Part shown: in pieces, positions 45,314 to 56,852 of the stretch | Layout: every line of letters starts with the position of its first letter | Position numbering within the stretch: position 1 is the first letter of the stretch | Assembly: GCA_014529385.2 (NCBI GenBank) | Contig: CM043966.1 | Span: forward strand, 102,125,087 to 102,189,086 | Reading direction: 5' to 3' | Source: Adiantum capillus-veneris | Lineage: Eukaryota > Streptophyta > Polypodiopsida > Polypodiales > Pteridaceae | DNA length: 64,000 nt | Program-made: the position numbers and the translations under genes | The notes under the pieces: generated by a model | Databases searched by the model: none | The model's input: the letters and a program-made list of their open reading frames with translations, nothing else | What the model was told of the DNA's origin: nothing

Positions 45314-45615
45314 AGGGATTGCTACGCCGTCACGCGAGAGAGAAGAGTGGAGAGGTGAGAAGAAGAACGCAGATACTAGGTGCAATCTCCCTCCATGCAA
45401 GAGCCACCATTTCCCTCTTGCACGTATTTGTTATATAGATTTCTTGAATGATCAAATCGGTTACAAACTGGCCGGCCGGTCATAAATGGCCAAAGCTCAT
45501 AAAAGAGCACTTGAATAATAAAATGTACATGATATACATATCCATTCGCATAGGCCAAGCTGGGTCTTTTCCATCTGTCAGCTGCAATAAATAATAAAAT
45601 ATCAATTCTATAACA

Positions 45616-48041
45616 TACCTCTCCGTTGGAAAGCAATTGTCCTCAGTTGCGAAGATAAAAATCTGCAAACAATACTTGTCAAAAACAGTGATTAGTATGT
45701 TGTGTCAAAAACATCACATAATAAAACAAAATTTTATGAAACTAAACAACATTAGCTTATGCCTGCCGTCATCCACATACTACCTATTCTAGTGTCCCAT
45801 ACCACTAGCATAAGCAGTATATGTTATACCGTGATGAATTAGGATATCATTGGTCACACTCATCATTAATCTCATAATGTCAAGTCCCATCACATAAATA
45901 CTGTTGTAATAATCATCAGATATCAAATCCCAATCCAATTTCAATTTCCACAATATAAGTGCAAATCCAAATCACTTTTATTATGTACCCGGGTAACAAA
46001 ATCATACCAGTTACAGTGGTGGCCAGCCACTACAACATGATTTTGTGATTGGTGTTGCATAAATCGGCGAATCTACACCAATAAGACGTGCTGCCTAAAT
46101 CGGCGAATCTGCACTAATGCTGTCTAGATCGGCGGATCTGCATTTTGTATAAGTTTAAAAATCATGAATCTGCAATTTATCAATGTGTTGCCTAAATCGG
46201 CGAATCTGCACTAGGATGAGCATTTACACACTGCCTAAACCGGCGAATCTGTGTGCTTGTGACCAATGGACTAGACAAGACATAAAGGAGAGAAAAAACA
46301 AATAAGTATATTTACTACATTGTCGACATCACAGTGTAGTATATCACCAAAGGATTTACAAATGGTTGTGCAGTATCTCAGAGCACCTTAGGTCGCATGA
46401 GTAGCTGCATAGCTTACTGACAAAGCATCTCAACACAATTATTACACAAAAATTTCTTTGCATTCAATTAGAGGGAATAATCTTCGCAGTGTTTGAGTAT
46501 TCACCTTAAATATAATGCAGAGAAAAGAAAAAGTTAAAAGATTACTTATCTGACATCCGCGCATTATGGTATGCATCGGTTTTTGTGAAACCTTAAATGA
46601 GTTAGAGAAATATAAAAAAAACAAGTGAATATTATGAAAAAAATCATTTGATTGAAGTCAAGCAAGACAGATAATTTTAATTTCCTGTAAATTACGGTAA
46701 ACCGAGTAAAGGTAGGGGGGTTGCGCAGTGCTACTTTTCATTAAATGATGAGCCATTTGAAGAGGAGAGAAACCCATAAAATCTTCACAATTTTGTAAGT
46801 CCTAGAAATTTTAAGTTCCGAATGAGGAATGCAGGACATTTGACAACCACGGTTGACAGAGGGAATCACAAAAAGAGCAAGCTGGCAGTAGGAGTATGAG
46901 CATAGAACATGTTGTACCAGCTTGTGCTAATTAAAACATTAACCAACTGAAAATAGAATGCTAACAACATTGCTAGGTATCACAAAGGATTTAAAATATT
47001 GTGCTGCGTACCAAAAAAAGATCATGCAAATCATGTCATAAAAATCCACAGATTATAAGTTAAAAAAATCTCTGCAAATAGTGTGATGAAATCCATTGAA
47101 GATATTAGAGTTATATAAACTTAAGTCTTATGATCATGTTATGAAGCTTGATTGTGGTCGTCTCCAGCATATCATTTTTTTAGTTGTGCTCCAAATACTT
47201 TCTGCCTTAATTAGCATTGTTACCCACCGCAAATTTGTACCATTCACATTGTAATCGTCGATGGGGCATATTGCCAATGTAATTCTGAGGGGTGGGGAAA
47301 AATACGAGTAGAGGCTAGGGTATAGAGACAAATTTAAAGCTACATCACATATGTCATCGTCCATTATACTATGAGATATGAAGCCACTTGCATTGTCTAT
47401 TTAGTGAGTGAGCCAACTCATTAGAGTTATGAAAGTCCTCAGGTTATTTATGCTAGAGTGGAGCAACACGAGGAGAGACATTCACAGAGGGAGATGTTTG
47501 ACCGTGTGAGAGTAGAGACTAGACATTTAGAATAATGAGATCAAACGGACAGAATTTGGGTGGATCTAATCCAATATATGAGTGCAAAGTTAAAATGAAG
47601 TAAAGCGAAAGATTTTAAAACTAAGAGCTTAAAAACATGAGACTAAAAGGGTCATCATCAGGTCAATGCCTGAGAATGTTCAACAATGGGCGTTGTCGCA
47701 GGAAGTAGTACATCAGTCACTGAAGAGCTTCGTCAAGGTCTGCCTTTGCAAGAGCTTCATGAAGGTTCGCCGGCCGCTGCAGAGCTTTGTCAATGTCCCC
47801 TTCTGTAAGTAGCCGTGTTGGCAGAGAGCGAAGAAAAAAAACACATTTTAACGTCGTGGGAAACTATCTCAAGAAATCTTTTGTTTTTGGTTCTGTATCT
47901 CTCTGCAGGTTATCGTTCTGGGAGAGAGAGAGAAAGATGACTACGCGCTGGCGAGCTGCAAAACTATCCGCCTTGGGAGGGGGATGCCACTGTTGTGTCG
48001 GTGACACTAGGAGCCGCAGACGAGGGGGTATGTCACAACAC

Positions 48042-48090
<49 letters not shown>

Positions 48091-48606
48091 TTTGCTGCAC
48101 ATAGAGTCGGGAGGGAGAGAGAGTGCATGGGTATAGTCCGTGTATATAGGTAGTTGGGGGGGGGGGGGGGGGGGGGGAAAGACAGTGTTCCCAAGGGCCA
48201 AGGGGCCTGCCGCGTTGATGCTTCTGGAAAAGTGCCTGACTCGTCAAGCACATCCCCAGCCTCTTGCTCTCTGCAAGTCACGACAGGGCCAGGAGAGGGA
48301 GATGAGGTTGAGCCTTTTCCACTTGTCGCAGCTGTTCTCTTGCCTGTAATCCACGACCGTGGAGGGGCACGGGCTGAGCTCATGGATACAGTTGCGACGG
48401 CAGACACGTCCAGAGAATCTGCACAATCTGTGGCGTGCTTTTCTCCAACCTTAGAGTGGAGGCACAGAATCCTCTCGTAGGGGAAGGTGAGGTTGAGCAA
48501 GGCCAGACCAGTGGAGGGAGGTGAGCTGGTTGAGGTGTACCTAGGAGGCAGTCAGCTACTAATGCATGCACCAGCAGCTAGACTCGCTGGTAGTTATCAC
48601 CGCCGG

Positions 48607-48638
<32 letters not shown>

Positions 48639-49128
48639 AAGGGCCGCTGGAAGCCCATGAGATGGACAGCCTGGCTAAGGCGAACCAGCTTGCATGGCCA
48701 TTTAAAAGACAAAAAAATAACAATAAAAATGGCGGCTAAGAGTGAAAGAAAAGTGGCACAGGCATTCACAGCCGTAGGGGTTATCGTTTGCGCCAGTTGG
48801 GAGGTGGAGAGAACTCCAGTGAAGTTGGTTGACTGCTGCTTAGTGCTTGCGTAGCATGTAATCAACCACCGCCATTAACAGCGAACATGGCAAGCGTGCA
48901 CAGTGACTTGGAACTGGGAATTGGTGCCGCCATGCAAAAATGTCGAAAGACTGGAGAGAGAGAGAGAGAGTTTACGAGGGAGAGCATGCAAATATCTCGA
49001 GTGGGAGGGGCGGCTGTTGTTTAAAGCTGCCACGCACGAACGTGATCGAGAGAGGAAGTGGGCGGTTGAGGAGGGTGGGCGGCACGTGCAGGCTGACAAT
49101 CTGAAGTGGGTGGAAGGGGATGGTCCCT

Positions 49129-49170
<42 letters not shown>

Positions 49171-49960
49171 TTGTCCTACTGTGTGTATGTGATCCGAGTT
49201 AGCAGTTGTAAGAGTCAGCAAGGCGCATGCATCACAAGCAGACTTCGAGTCACTGCCATGCAGCGATAGGAGAGGAGCGGCCAGCCTGACTGTCGTTTGT
49301 AAATTTTATTTTTATTTTCCTAGTTGTGGTTGACCCTCAAGTCACCGTATTTGCGTATGCAGTGCATGCAATTTGATGGCATGCCGTGGTTGGTTACTCC
49401 TCTGTCGCTGCATGCTGGCGAGGGGGAATGGACAAGAATGGGCTCAGTCGCTAGCTAGTGCTGTAGTGGCGTACACAGCTACGAGTTGTCGTTGTACATG
49501 AGCGCCTGGCAGAAGGCAATACAGCGCTAGCAGGAGTTTGGATGAGCGTCCCATGATCCCATGAGAGTTAAAACAGTAAAATAAATAAATTGAGTGACGC
49601 CCACATTAAGAAACATGCTTCTTCATTGAAAGTTAAAGGTCTTGTTCCACTACCTAAGCTTCTTTCCTTTTTCTCTCTTGTCGAGACCGTCCCTTATTCT
49701 ATATCGATAATCATCCTTATTTTAAGCGTCTTCGGGCTTGCACTTGCTTACCTACATAGCCGATTATCTCCATTATATATGCATATTCATATCACCAATG
49801 AGCCTTTTGTATATCTATATGGAGCAAAAATCCTCTTTTTCTCATGCATAATTAGCTTCATAAGATTAATTATAATTAGTGAATTGATTTTTATTTACTC
49901 ATGAAAATTCTCAATTCTAAAAGAATCCAAACAAACTTAAAATTTCATGAGATTAATAAT

Positions 49961-50027
<67 letters not shown>

Positions 50028-50133
50028 GTTTTTTCAAACAAGATAAGTTAAGTTCTAGTAAGCATGACTTATCTTTACTCCTGGCGTTGATCTCCATAAA
50101 CATGATTATCGTAGCTTTGAGAACGTAGCCCAC
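45616..50133 (-). other. Interior of family-B copy 1: repeats, no gene recognised
   Basis: Contains a degenerate minisatellite of about 25 bp with cggcgaatctgcact (46065-46260), AT-rich DNA to 47.4 kb, one agagcttcgtcaa module (47480-47830) related to 3110-3990, GA tracts at 48042-48087 and 49132-49167, poly-G at 48158-48178 and 48612-48638, and CT-TA repeats at 49966-50027. No open frame shows a family signature. Confidence 0.6.
46065..46260. repeat. Minisatellite, about five degenerate units
   Basis: Units share ctaaatcggcgaatctgca with variable spacers. Related gatttaggca-containing units lie in inverted orientation at 38270-38370 in copy 2. Confidence 0.65.
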
Positions 50134-50143
50134 GCTCTGATAC

Positions 50144-50629
50144 TGCTACAGTCGGAGGCGTAGAGTTCCCTGCAAAATACCCGAAATAGCATACTACAAA
50201 CCATAACACAGACTAATTGACATACCTAGCAACCACATAGACTCATAATCGCGAAATACACGAACAAAAGGAGACAGAGTGCGAGAGAGAGCAATAAGGC
50301 GCCTGCAGACGCACCTCCTAGAAGGGAGTGCTACGCCGGCACGCGAGAGAGAAGAGTGGAGAGGTGAGAAGAAGAACGCAGACACTGGGTGCAATCTCCA
50401 CCCTTGCAAGAGTCACCATTTCCCTCTTGCACGTATTTGTTATATAGATTTCTTGAATGGTCAAAGTGGTTACAAACAGGCCGGCCGGTCATAAATGGCC
50501 AAAGCTCATAAAAGAGCACTTGAATAATAAAATGTACATGATATACATATCCATTCGCATAGGCCAAGCTGGGTCTAGTCTTTTCCATTTGTCAGCTGCA
50601 ATAAATAATAAAATATCAATTCTATAACA
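50144..50629 (-). repeat. 5' LTR of family-B copy 1
   Basis: 486 bp, TG...CA ends. The downstream gctctgatac is the remains of the tRNA-iMet primer site. Confidence 0.8.
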
Positions 50630-50778
50630 CCAGCCATAGCCAACGTCTCCTTCCCATCCAATCTAAGCAACGATATTAAAAAAAAAAGATTGTCAAAGCA
50701 GTTGTGATCAAAATTGTCATCCAACAGTTAAAGATACCTCAAATCATCTCATGGCTATGGAGACTAGCCTCCTGACAC

Positions 50779-51094
50779 CACTATAAGAGAAAAAGTTGAG
50801 AACCATTTCTATTATAGTGGAATAACAAATGGAAATTGATGCGGTAATAGCTGCGGCAATGGTTTGCCAGCAATCAGTAATAAACGCAATAATAACAGTG
50901 GTAAAAATCACGGTAATAAACATGGTAATACCCATGGATATAAGCGCGGTAATATTTGAAATACAAAAATTGTCTCCCCCCCCCCCGGGTCTGGCCCTCC
51001 TCTCTCTTCCCTGCCCAATCCATTTTGGACTCTCTCTCTCTCTCTACAAAACGTGGTAAATGAGCGTGGTAAACGATTTAAGATTTTCATAGTG
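50779..51094. mobile_element. Small CACTA-like element
   Basis: Left end CACTATAAGAGAAAAAG, right end reverse complement CACTATGAAAATC. Subterminal copies of GGTAATA/GGTAAA motifs occur on both sides. Flanking triplets cac and cat are nearly the same (CACTA elements make 3-bp duplications). 316 bp, no coding capacity. Confidence 0.45.
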
Positions 51095-51107
51095 CATGTT
51101 GTGCTAG

Positions 51108-51155
51108 GTCTCTCTCTCTCTCTCTCTCTCTCTATGTGTGTGTGTGTGTGTGTGA
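51108..51155 (+). repeat. (CT)n-(GT)n microsatellite
   Basis: CT run then GT run between the small CACTA-like element and the inverted copia. Similar tracts elsewhere: 7945-7983, 31400-31438, 45187-45230, 51551-51591 and 56138-56171. Confidence 0.9.
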
Positions 51156-51463
51156 GTGTTGTTGTTTTAAATTTAATAAATACACACCAAGGAGCAAGAC
51201 ATTCAAAAGACGACTGGCTAAAGATGTCTAGGCAAAGATTTGTACAAAAACAACTCAGTCTTAGATTCATAATTGTGTACAACATAATAAGAATGAGCTA
51301 TCATTCCAAATGAGTTTATACAGAGGTATCGGAACTATCCAAGTTGAATCATCAAGTGTTATCAAAGTCCGACTGCAGTGTGCTAAACCTTTTTAAAAAA
51401 AAATCGAATTCTCACCTGCATCCTAATAGGCAAGACAACATATATATTAGACTTGGCTACGTA

Positions 51464-51548
51464 TGTTAGGAAATAAGACGTAGCTAAATAGATAATTGAG
51501 TAGATTACTTAATGGAGAGAGACAAATTTATATACACGAGATTATAGT

Positions 51549-51596
<48 letters not shown>

Positions 51597-52052
51597 CACA
51601 ATATACGTGGTTCACCCAATGTGGGCTACGTCCACGGGAAAGCAGCCACTCAATGGCTTTGGTACTTCAAAACAAGAAGTAGTTTACAAAGGGATTATAC
51701 CCTTAATGGAGCTCCCGCCTTGCTTCACTCTCACCACCTCACACTCACCTTGTTGCATCAACTTCACACTATGAAATGTGTGTAGAAATGGCCTCCTTTT
51801 ATAGGCCAAAAGGGCTGCCCTCTCTTATGAGAGACAGCCATGTGTAGCCGCCCTTGTGCGAATAAGTCCAAATCGGACCCTCCAATCTGCCCATGTGTGG
51901 CCGCCCTTGAGAAGACAAGTCCGCTTTTGAATTCGGCCACCGGCCACCGGCCATTGACTTCCGACCACCGGCCACCGGCCATTGACTTCCGACCACCGGC
52001 CATTGGCCATTGACTACCGGCCACCGGCCAACCGACCGGTTGTTTTCCGACC
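51464..52052 (-). repeat. 3' LTR of the inverted copia, 5'-truncated
   Basis: Matches the distal part of 56043-56847. Joined directly to the end of the internal region at gaccaaacc (about 52052), so the purine tract and LTR start are missing. This deletion followed insertion, since the target duplication is intact. Confidence 0.85.
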
Positions 52053-52087
52053 AAACCAAACCTGTGACTGCTTTCCATTCTGGCTTT

Positions 52088-52771
52088 TTATCCTTGAATG
52101 CGGATTGAAGATGAGCAAAAGCTCAACTTCTCCTTGTTGACCACCTTTGTAAACATGTCTGCAGGATTTTCACTTGTATGCACCTTTCCTAGCTTTAGTT
52201 GTCCCTCTTCCAAAAGAGTGCGTATGAAGTGATATCTCACCTCAATGTGCTTTGTCCTTGAATGAAAGGCTGAGTTCTTTGCAAGATGGATAGCGCTTTG
52301 GCTATCACTGTACAAGACACAATTGTCTTGTTTGAATCCAAGCTCTTCTAAGAATCTGTGAAGCCACAGAATTTCTTTGCTTGCCTCCGTCATTGCTACA
52401 TACTCTGCTTCCGTGGTAGAAAGTGAAACCACTTTCTGCAGCTTTGAAGCCCAGCTTACTGCTGTGCCTCCAACCGTGAACACATAGCCAGTAGTGCTCC
52501 TTCGAGTATCTTTGTCACCTGCCATATCTGCATCAGCATACCCTTCTAGAAAAATATCAGTTCCTCCAAAATACAAATCATTTGTTGTTGTCCCTTTTAG
52601 ATACCTAAGTATCCACTTCACAGCTTGCCAATGCTCTTTACCTGGGTTGTCCATGAACCTACTCACAACTCCCACTGCATGTGCAATATCTGGCCTTGTC
52701 TAGACCATAACATACATTAGAGAACCTACCGCTGCAGCATATGGAACTTTAGACATATAGGCTTTCTCCTC
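52088..52771 (-). pseudogene. Copia RNase H
   Basis: Segment with VPYAAAVGSLMYVMV, the shared TAG (near 52703), then VSRFMDNPGKEHW, GYADADMAGDKDTRRS, SSTTEAEY-like SLSTTEAEYVAM, YSDSQSAIHLAKN and RTKHIEVRYHFIR to ADMFTKV. RNase H is complete apart from the TAG. Confidence 0.9.
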
Positions 52772-54244
52772 TTATGTCTTTGGACACATATCCTTCGTTA
52801 GTTTAAAATGACCAGCCAAAGGTGTAGAAACTGGTTTTGCATTTTGCATTGCAAACCTTTCTAGTACCTTCTTGATGTAATCTTCTTGAGATAGCTTTAT
52901 TGTCTTCTTCGTCCTGTCCCTTGATATTTTCATACCAAGTATCCTCTTTGCAGCACCTAAATCTTTCATTGAAAAAGATTTGGACAGCTCCTCTTTTAGG
53001 TCTTTGATGTCCTGCATGTTAGCACTTGTAATCAACATGTCATCAACATACAACATTAGGATGATGAATTTCCCATCTCCCAAATTCTCCGTGTAGACGC
53101 AGTGATCCGAGTTGCATCTTGTGAATCCATGATCCAACATCCATCGATCAAACTTCAAGTACCATTGTCTTGATGCTTGCTTTAAACCATACAAGCTCTT
53201 CTTTAATCTGCAAACTATTTTCTCCTTACCTTTTACTTCATACCCCTTTGGTTGAAGCATGTAGATTTCCTCCTCTAAGTCACCATGAGGGAATGCCGTA
53301 TTTACATCCAATTTCTCGAGATTTAGATCATGAGCAGCCACAAGGCTTAAGACAAGCTTAATTGAGTTCATTTTTACAACAGGAGAAAATATTTCATTGA
53401 AGTCAATACCTTTCTTTTGAGAAAAACCTTTTACCACAAGCCTAGACTTGTACCTTTTCTTCCCACCTTCTTCTTCCTTCAGCTTGTACACCCATTTTTT
53501 TTGAAGTGCCCGCTTACCTTTAGTCAACTCAACCAACTCCCATGTTTGGTTGCGATGTAATGAGTCCATCTCCACCTGCATGCTCTTCGTCCATTCTTCT
53601 TTGGATTCATGTTGCATAGCTTCTTCGTATGATTCCAGCTCTCCAGAATTTGAGATCAAGAGATGGTTGAAGGAAGGAACAAACCTTTCTGGAGGTCTAC
53701 TTGCTCTTGTAGATCTTCGGGGAATAGGTTGAGGCTCCTCATTTGGTTGATGTTGTTGCACATTGTCACCGTTTGCAGTCCTTGAGTCTTCACCGTCCTC
53801 AAGCTCCATGTACTCATCACCTGTTTCTTTTGTTTGTTTTCTTTCCAAGTAATCTTTGTACATATTTTTTTCATTAAAAATTACATCCCTACTCCTTAAG
53901 ATTTTACCATCTTCAGGATTCCATAGGCGATACCCAAAGTCTCCTTCTCCATAGCCAATGAAGAAACACTTTTTGGACTTTGCATCTAACTTTGATCTTA
54001 GGCTTCTATCTATGTGCATGAAAGCCTCACACCCAAACACTTTGAGAAATGCATAATTCACCGGTTTACCTGTCCATGCCTCTTCTGGAACTCCCCCATC
54101 CAATGCCGTTGAGGGTGACCGATTGATTAAGTACACAGACGTACTTACAGCTTCCGCCCAAAGTTCAAGCGGTAGGCCTGCATGTAGCCGCATGCTTCGT
54201 GCTCGTTCCATAATTGTCTTGTTCATCCTTTCCGAAATCCCATT
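52772..54244 (-). pseudogene. Copia integrase C-terminus and reverse transcriptase
   Basis: After the TAA the frame runs through NGISERMNKTI, the integrase Glu motif, and the full reverse transcriptase with MLYVDDMLIT, to a TAA at KDMCPKT where the 40-kb copy has CAA (Gln). Otherwise uninterrupted. Confidence 0.9.
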
Positions 54245-55411
54245 TTATTGAGATGTCCTTGGGGTTGTCCTTTGCCTCCGAATTCCATTGCTAGCACAAA
54301 AGCTTTCAAAAGCTTGGCTGCAATATTCACCTCCATTGTCGGATCTGAGGCATTTAACCTTGGTACCTGTTTCATTCTCCACAAAGGCTTTCCACCTTTG
54401 AAATATGGAAAATACATCGGATTTATTCTTCATGACATAAACCCATGTTTTTCTAGTCGCATCGTCTATGAATGTTACATAGTACAATGAGCCACCAAGT
54501 GATGGTGTACTTGCAGGACCCCAAACATCAGAATGAACCAACTCAAGTTTTTTATTTTTTATTTCATTTCCTGATTTTTGAAATTTTACCCTCTTTTGTT
54601 TACCATAAACACAATCTTCACAGAACTCTAAGTCCACTTCTTTCAAACCTGGTAGAAGCTTCTTTGTTTGAAGGATTTGCATTCCTTTGGCACTCATATG
54701 CCCAAGTCGGTAGTGCCACACCGCACTGTCAACTTCTGTAGTTGCTGCACAAGCTGAAGGTTGCATGCTAACAGCACACAAGTAAAGTGTACTGACTTTT
54801 TCACCCTTGGCAACCACCAAAGATCCCTTTGAGATCTTCCACCGTTTGTTTCCGAATGCAATGTTGTGACCTTCATCGTCCAATTGTCCTATAGAGATCA
54901 AATTTTTGCGAAGAGAAGGAACATGCCTAACATCTTTCAGCTTCCATTCATTTCCGTTAGCAGTTTTGATAGAAAATGTACCTTTGCCGACAATCTCACA
55001 AGCTTCATCATCTCCCAAGTATACATACCCAAAATTACCTTTGGTGTAGTCTTGGAAATGTTGCTTGTGTGGTGTCGCATGGAATGAAGCCCCGGAATCT
55101 ACTATCCAGGAATTAGACACATTGTCTAATGAGAGAATTAGAGCATCTTGCTCTACTTTACCTGCCACATTGGCCTCCGATGTTGGCTTGTTGTCTTGAG
55201 ACTCTGTCTCCTTCTTCTTCTTGGACCAGCAATCCTTCTTGACGTGGCCCTTCTTGCCGCAGTTCCAACATTCAAGAACTGACTTTGTTCGTGATTTGCT
55301 CCGTCTTGAGCGATCACGACCCTTTTGGTTTTTGAACCTCTCCTTAGGCCTTCCTCTTGTTTCCACTGATAGTGCAGCACTTGATGATTCTCCTGTGCTT
55401 CTCCTTCGCAT
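54245..55411 (-). pseudogene. Copia zinc knuckle, protease and integrase core
   Basis: 388-codon frame: zinc knuckle CWNCGKKGHVKKDC, protease WIVDSGASFHATP, integrase finger HYRLGHMSAKG with CEDCVYGKQ, core aspartates in VHSDVWGP and LRSDNGGEYC. A TAA follows where the 40-kb copy has CAA in the PQQNG motif, so the catalytic-Glu segment is beyond the stop in the same frame. Confidence 0.9.
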
Positions 55412-55978
55412 TTACTCGCTTAGAAGAACACCCACAACATCATCAAACTTAAGAGTATTTGTGCCAAAGATAGAATTACTTACAGCCATCACAAGGCTGT
55501 CCCAACTATCCGGTAGAGATGATAGTATAAGGAGAGCTCGCACTTCGTCATCGAAATTGATTTTCACTGATCGAAGTTGACTTATGTTTGTGTTAAAGTC
55601 ATTTAGGTGTTCTGCAACTGAACCATTCTCTGCCATCTTTAGATTGAACAAGCGCTTCATAAGAAATACCTTATTGGATGCCGATGGTTTCTCGTAGAAG
55701 TCGTCAAGTGACTTCATCAAGTCCTCCGTGGTCTTCATCTCCGAAACATTGAAGGCCACCGTTGACGCCAAGCTTAACCGGATTGTTCCCAGTGCCTTTC
55801 GATCAAGGACAATCCATGCTTCATCTGCCATTGTTGCGGGCTTCTTCGCAAGACCGCCTAGTGGCATATAGAGGTCCTTCTGGTAGAGATAGTCTTCAAT
55901 CTGCATCTTCCAATGTTCGTAGTTTTTGCCGTTGAACTTCTCAATCTTGAGCTTCCTCTCCTCCGCCATAACTCCCAC
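55412..55978 (-). pseudogene. Copia gag (Tnt1-like)
   Basis: The 188-codon frame carries the gag domain from MAEERKLKIEKFNGKNYEHW through NSIFGTNTLKFDDVVG. It ends in TAA where the sister copy has GAA (Glu), just before MRRRST and the zinc-knuckle segment in the same frame. An intact gag-pol would be one polyprotein. Confidence 0.88.
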
Positions 55979-56042
55979 TCAATTCAAGGAATCCTTTCCT
56001 TGAGATAATTTAGCTACGAGCAAACCTTGCTCTGATACCAGT

Positions 56043-56140
56043 TGTTAGGAAATAAGACGTAGCTAAATAGATAATTGAGTAGATTACTTAATGGAGAGAG
56101 ACAAATTTATATACACGAGATTATAGTGTAGAGAGAGAGT

Positions 56141-56176
<36 letters not shown>

Positions 56177-56847
56177 CACGATATACGTGGTTCACCCAAT
56201 GTGGGCTACGTCCACGGGAAAGCAGCCACTCAATGGCTTTGGTACTTCAAAACAAGAAGTAGTTTACAAAGGGATTATACCCTTAATGGAGCTCCCGCCT
56301 TGCTTCACTCTCACCACCTCACACTCACCTTGTTGCATCAACTTCACACTATGAAATGTGTGTAGAAATGGCCTCCTTTTATGGGCCAAAAGGGCTGCCC
56401 TCTCTTATGAGAGACAGCCATGTGTAGCCGCCCTTGTGCGAATAAGTCCAAATCGGACCCTCCAATCTGCCCATGTGTGGCCGCCCTTGAGAAGACAAGT
56501 CCGCTTTTGAATTCGGCCACCGGCCACCGGCCATTGACTTCCGACCACCGGCCATTGGCCATTGACTACGGGCCACCGGCCAACTGACCGGTTGTTTTCC
56601 GACCACTTTCCGATCGCCGTCCGGCCATAATATTCCGGCGAAAAGGAATATTCCGGCGAAAAAAAGTCTCAGGGGCCTCCGCCCCCGAGGCCTTTAAAGT
56701 TGCCCCTGATTCTTGTCCGTGAAAATTTTGGTTTCCGGTGAGTGATTTTCCTTCACGCACGATGGCTTCTCCTCATAATGGGGGCCTTACAAATGTGCGC
56801 TTTTACCACAGAAAATTACAAGGGTAAATCAGGCTCCATACTTAACA
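56043..56847 (-). repeat. 5' LTR of the inverted copia
   Basis: 805 bp, TG...CA, followed on the minus strand by the iMet primer site TGGTATCAGAGC (56029-56040). Confidence 0.9.
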
Positions 56848-56852
56848 ACGTA

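Larger units (their letters stand above)
40079..50629 (-). mobile_element. Family-B non-coding LTR element, copy 1, complete, with nested copia
   Basis: The target duplication ccagc flanks both ends (40074-40078 and 50630-50634). The right (5') LTR is 50144-50629. The left (3') LTR is 40079-40262 plus 45319-45615, split by a copia insertion. Both LTRs read tgctacag...ataaca. A partial primer site (gctctgatac, 50134-50143) adjoins the 5' LTR, and a tract ending gagaggta (minus strand) adjoins the 3' LTR. The 4.5-kb interior (45616-50133) has no gag-pol. Without the insert the element is about 5.5 kb. LTRs of about 485 bp with a non-coding interior make it a LARD-like non-autonomous element. 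Confidence 0.85.
51464..56847 (-). mobile_element. Tnt1/Tork-like Ty1/copia element, inverted sister copy
   Basis: The target duplication acgta is at 51459-51463 and 56848-56852. The 5' LTR is 56043-56847 (805 bp), the primer site is 56029-56040, and the 3' LTR is 51464-52052 with its first 230 bp or so and the adjoining purine tract deleted. All copia domains are present on the minus strand, with fewer stops than the 40-kb copy. Together the two copies form a 5-kb inverted repeat with a spacer of about 6 kb. Confidence 0.93.

Noticed and set aside
48033-48500. 155-codon minus-strand frame
   Set aside because: Runs through poly-G and GA repeats; composition is repeat-driven and no family is recognised.
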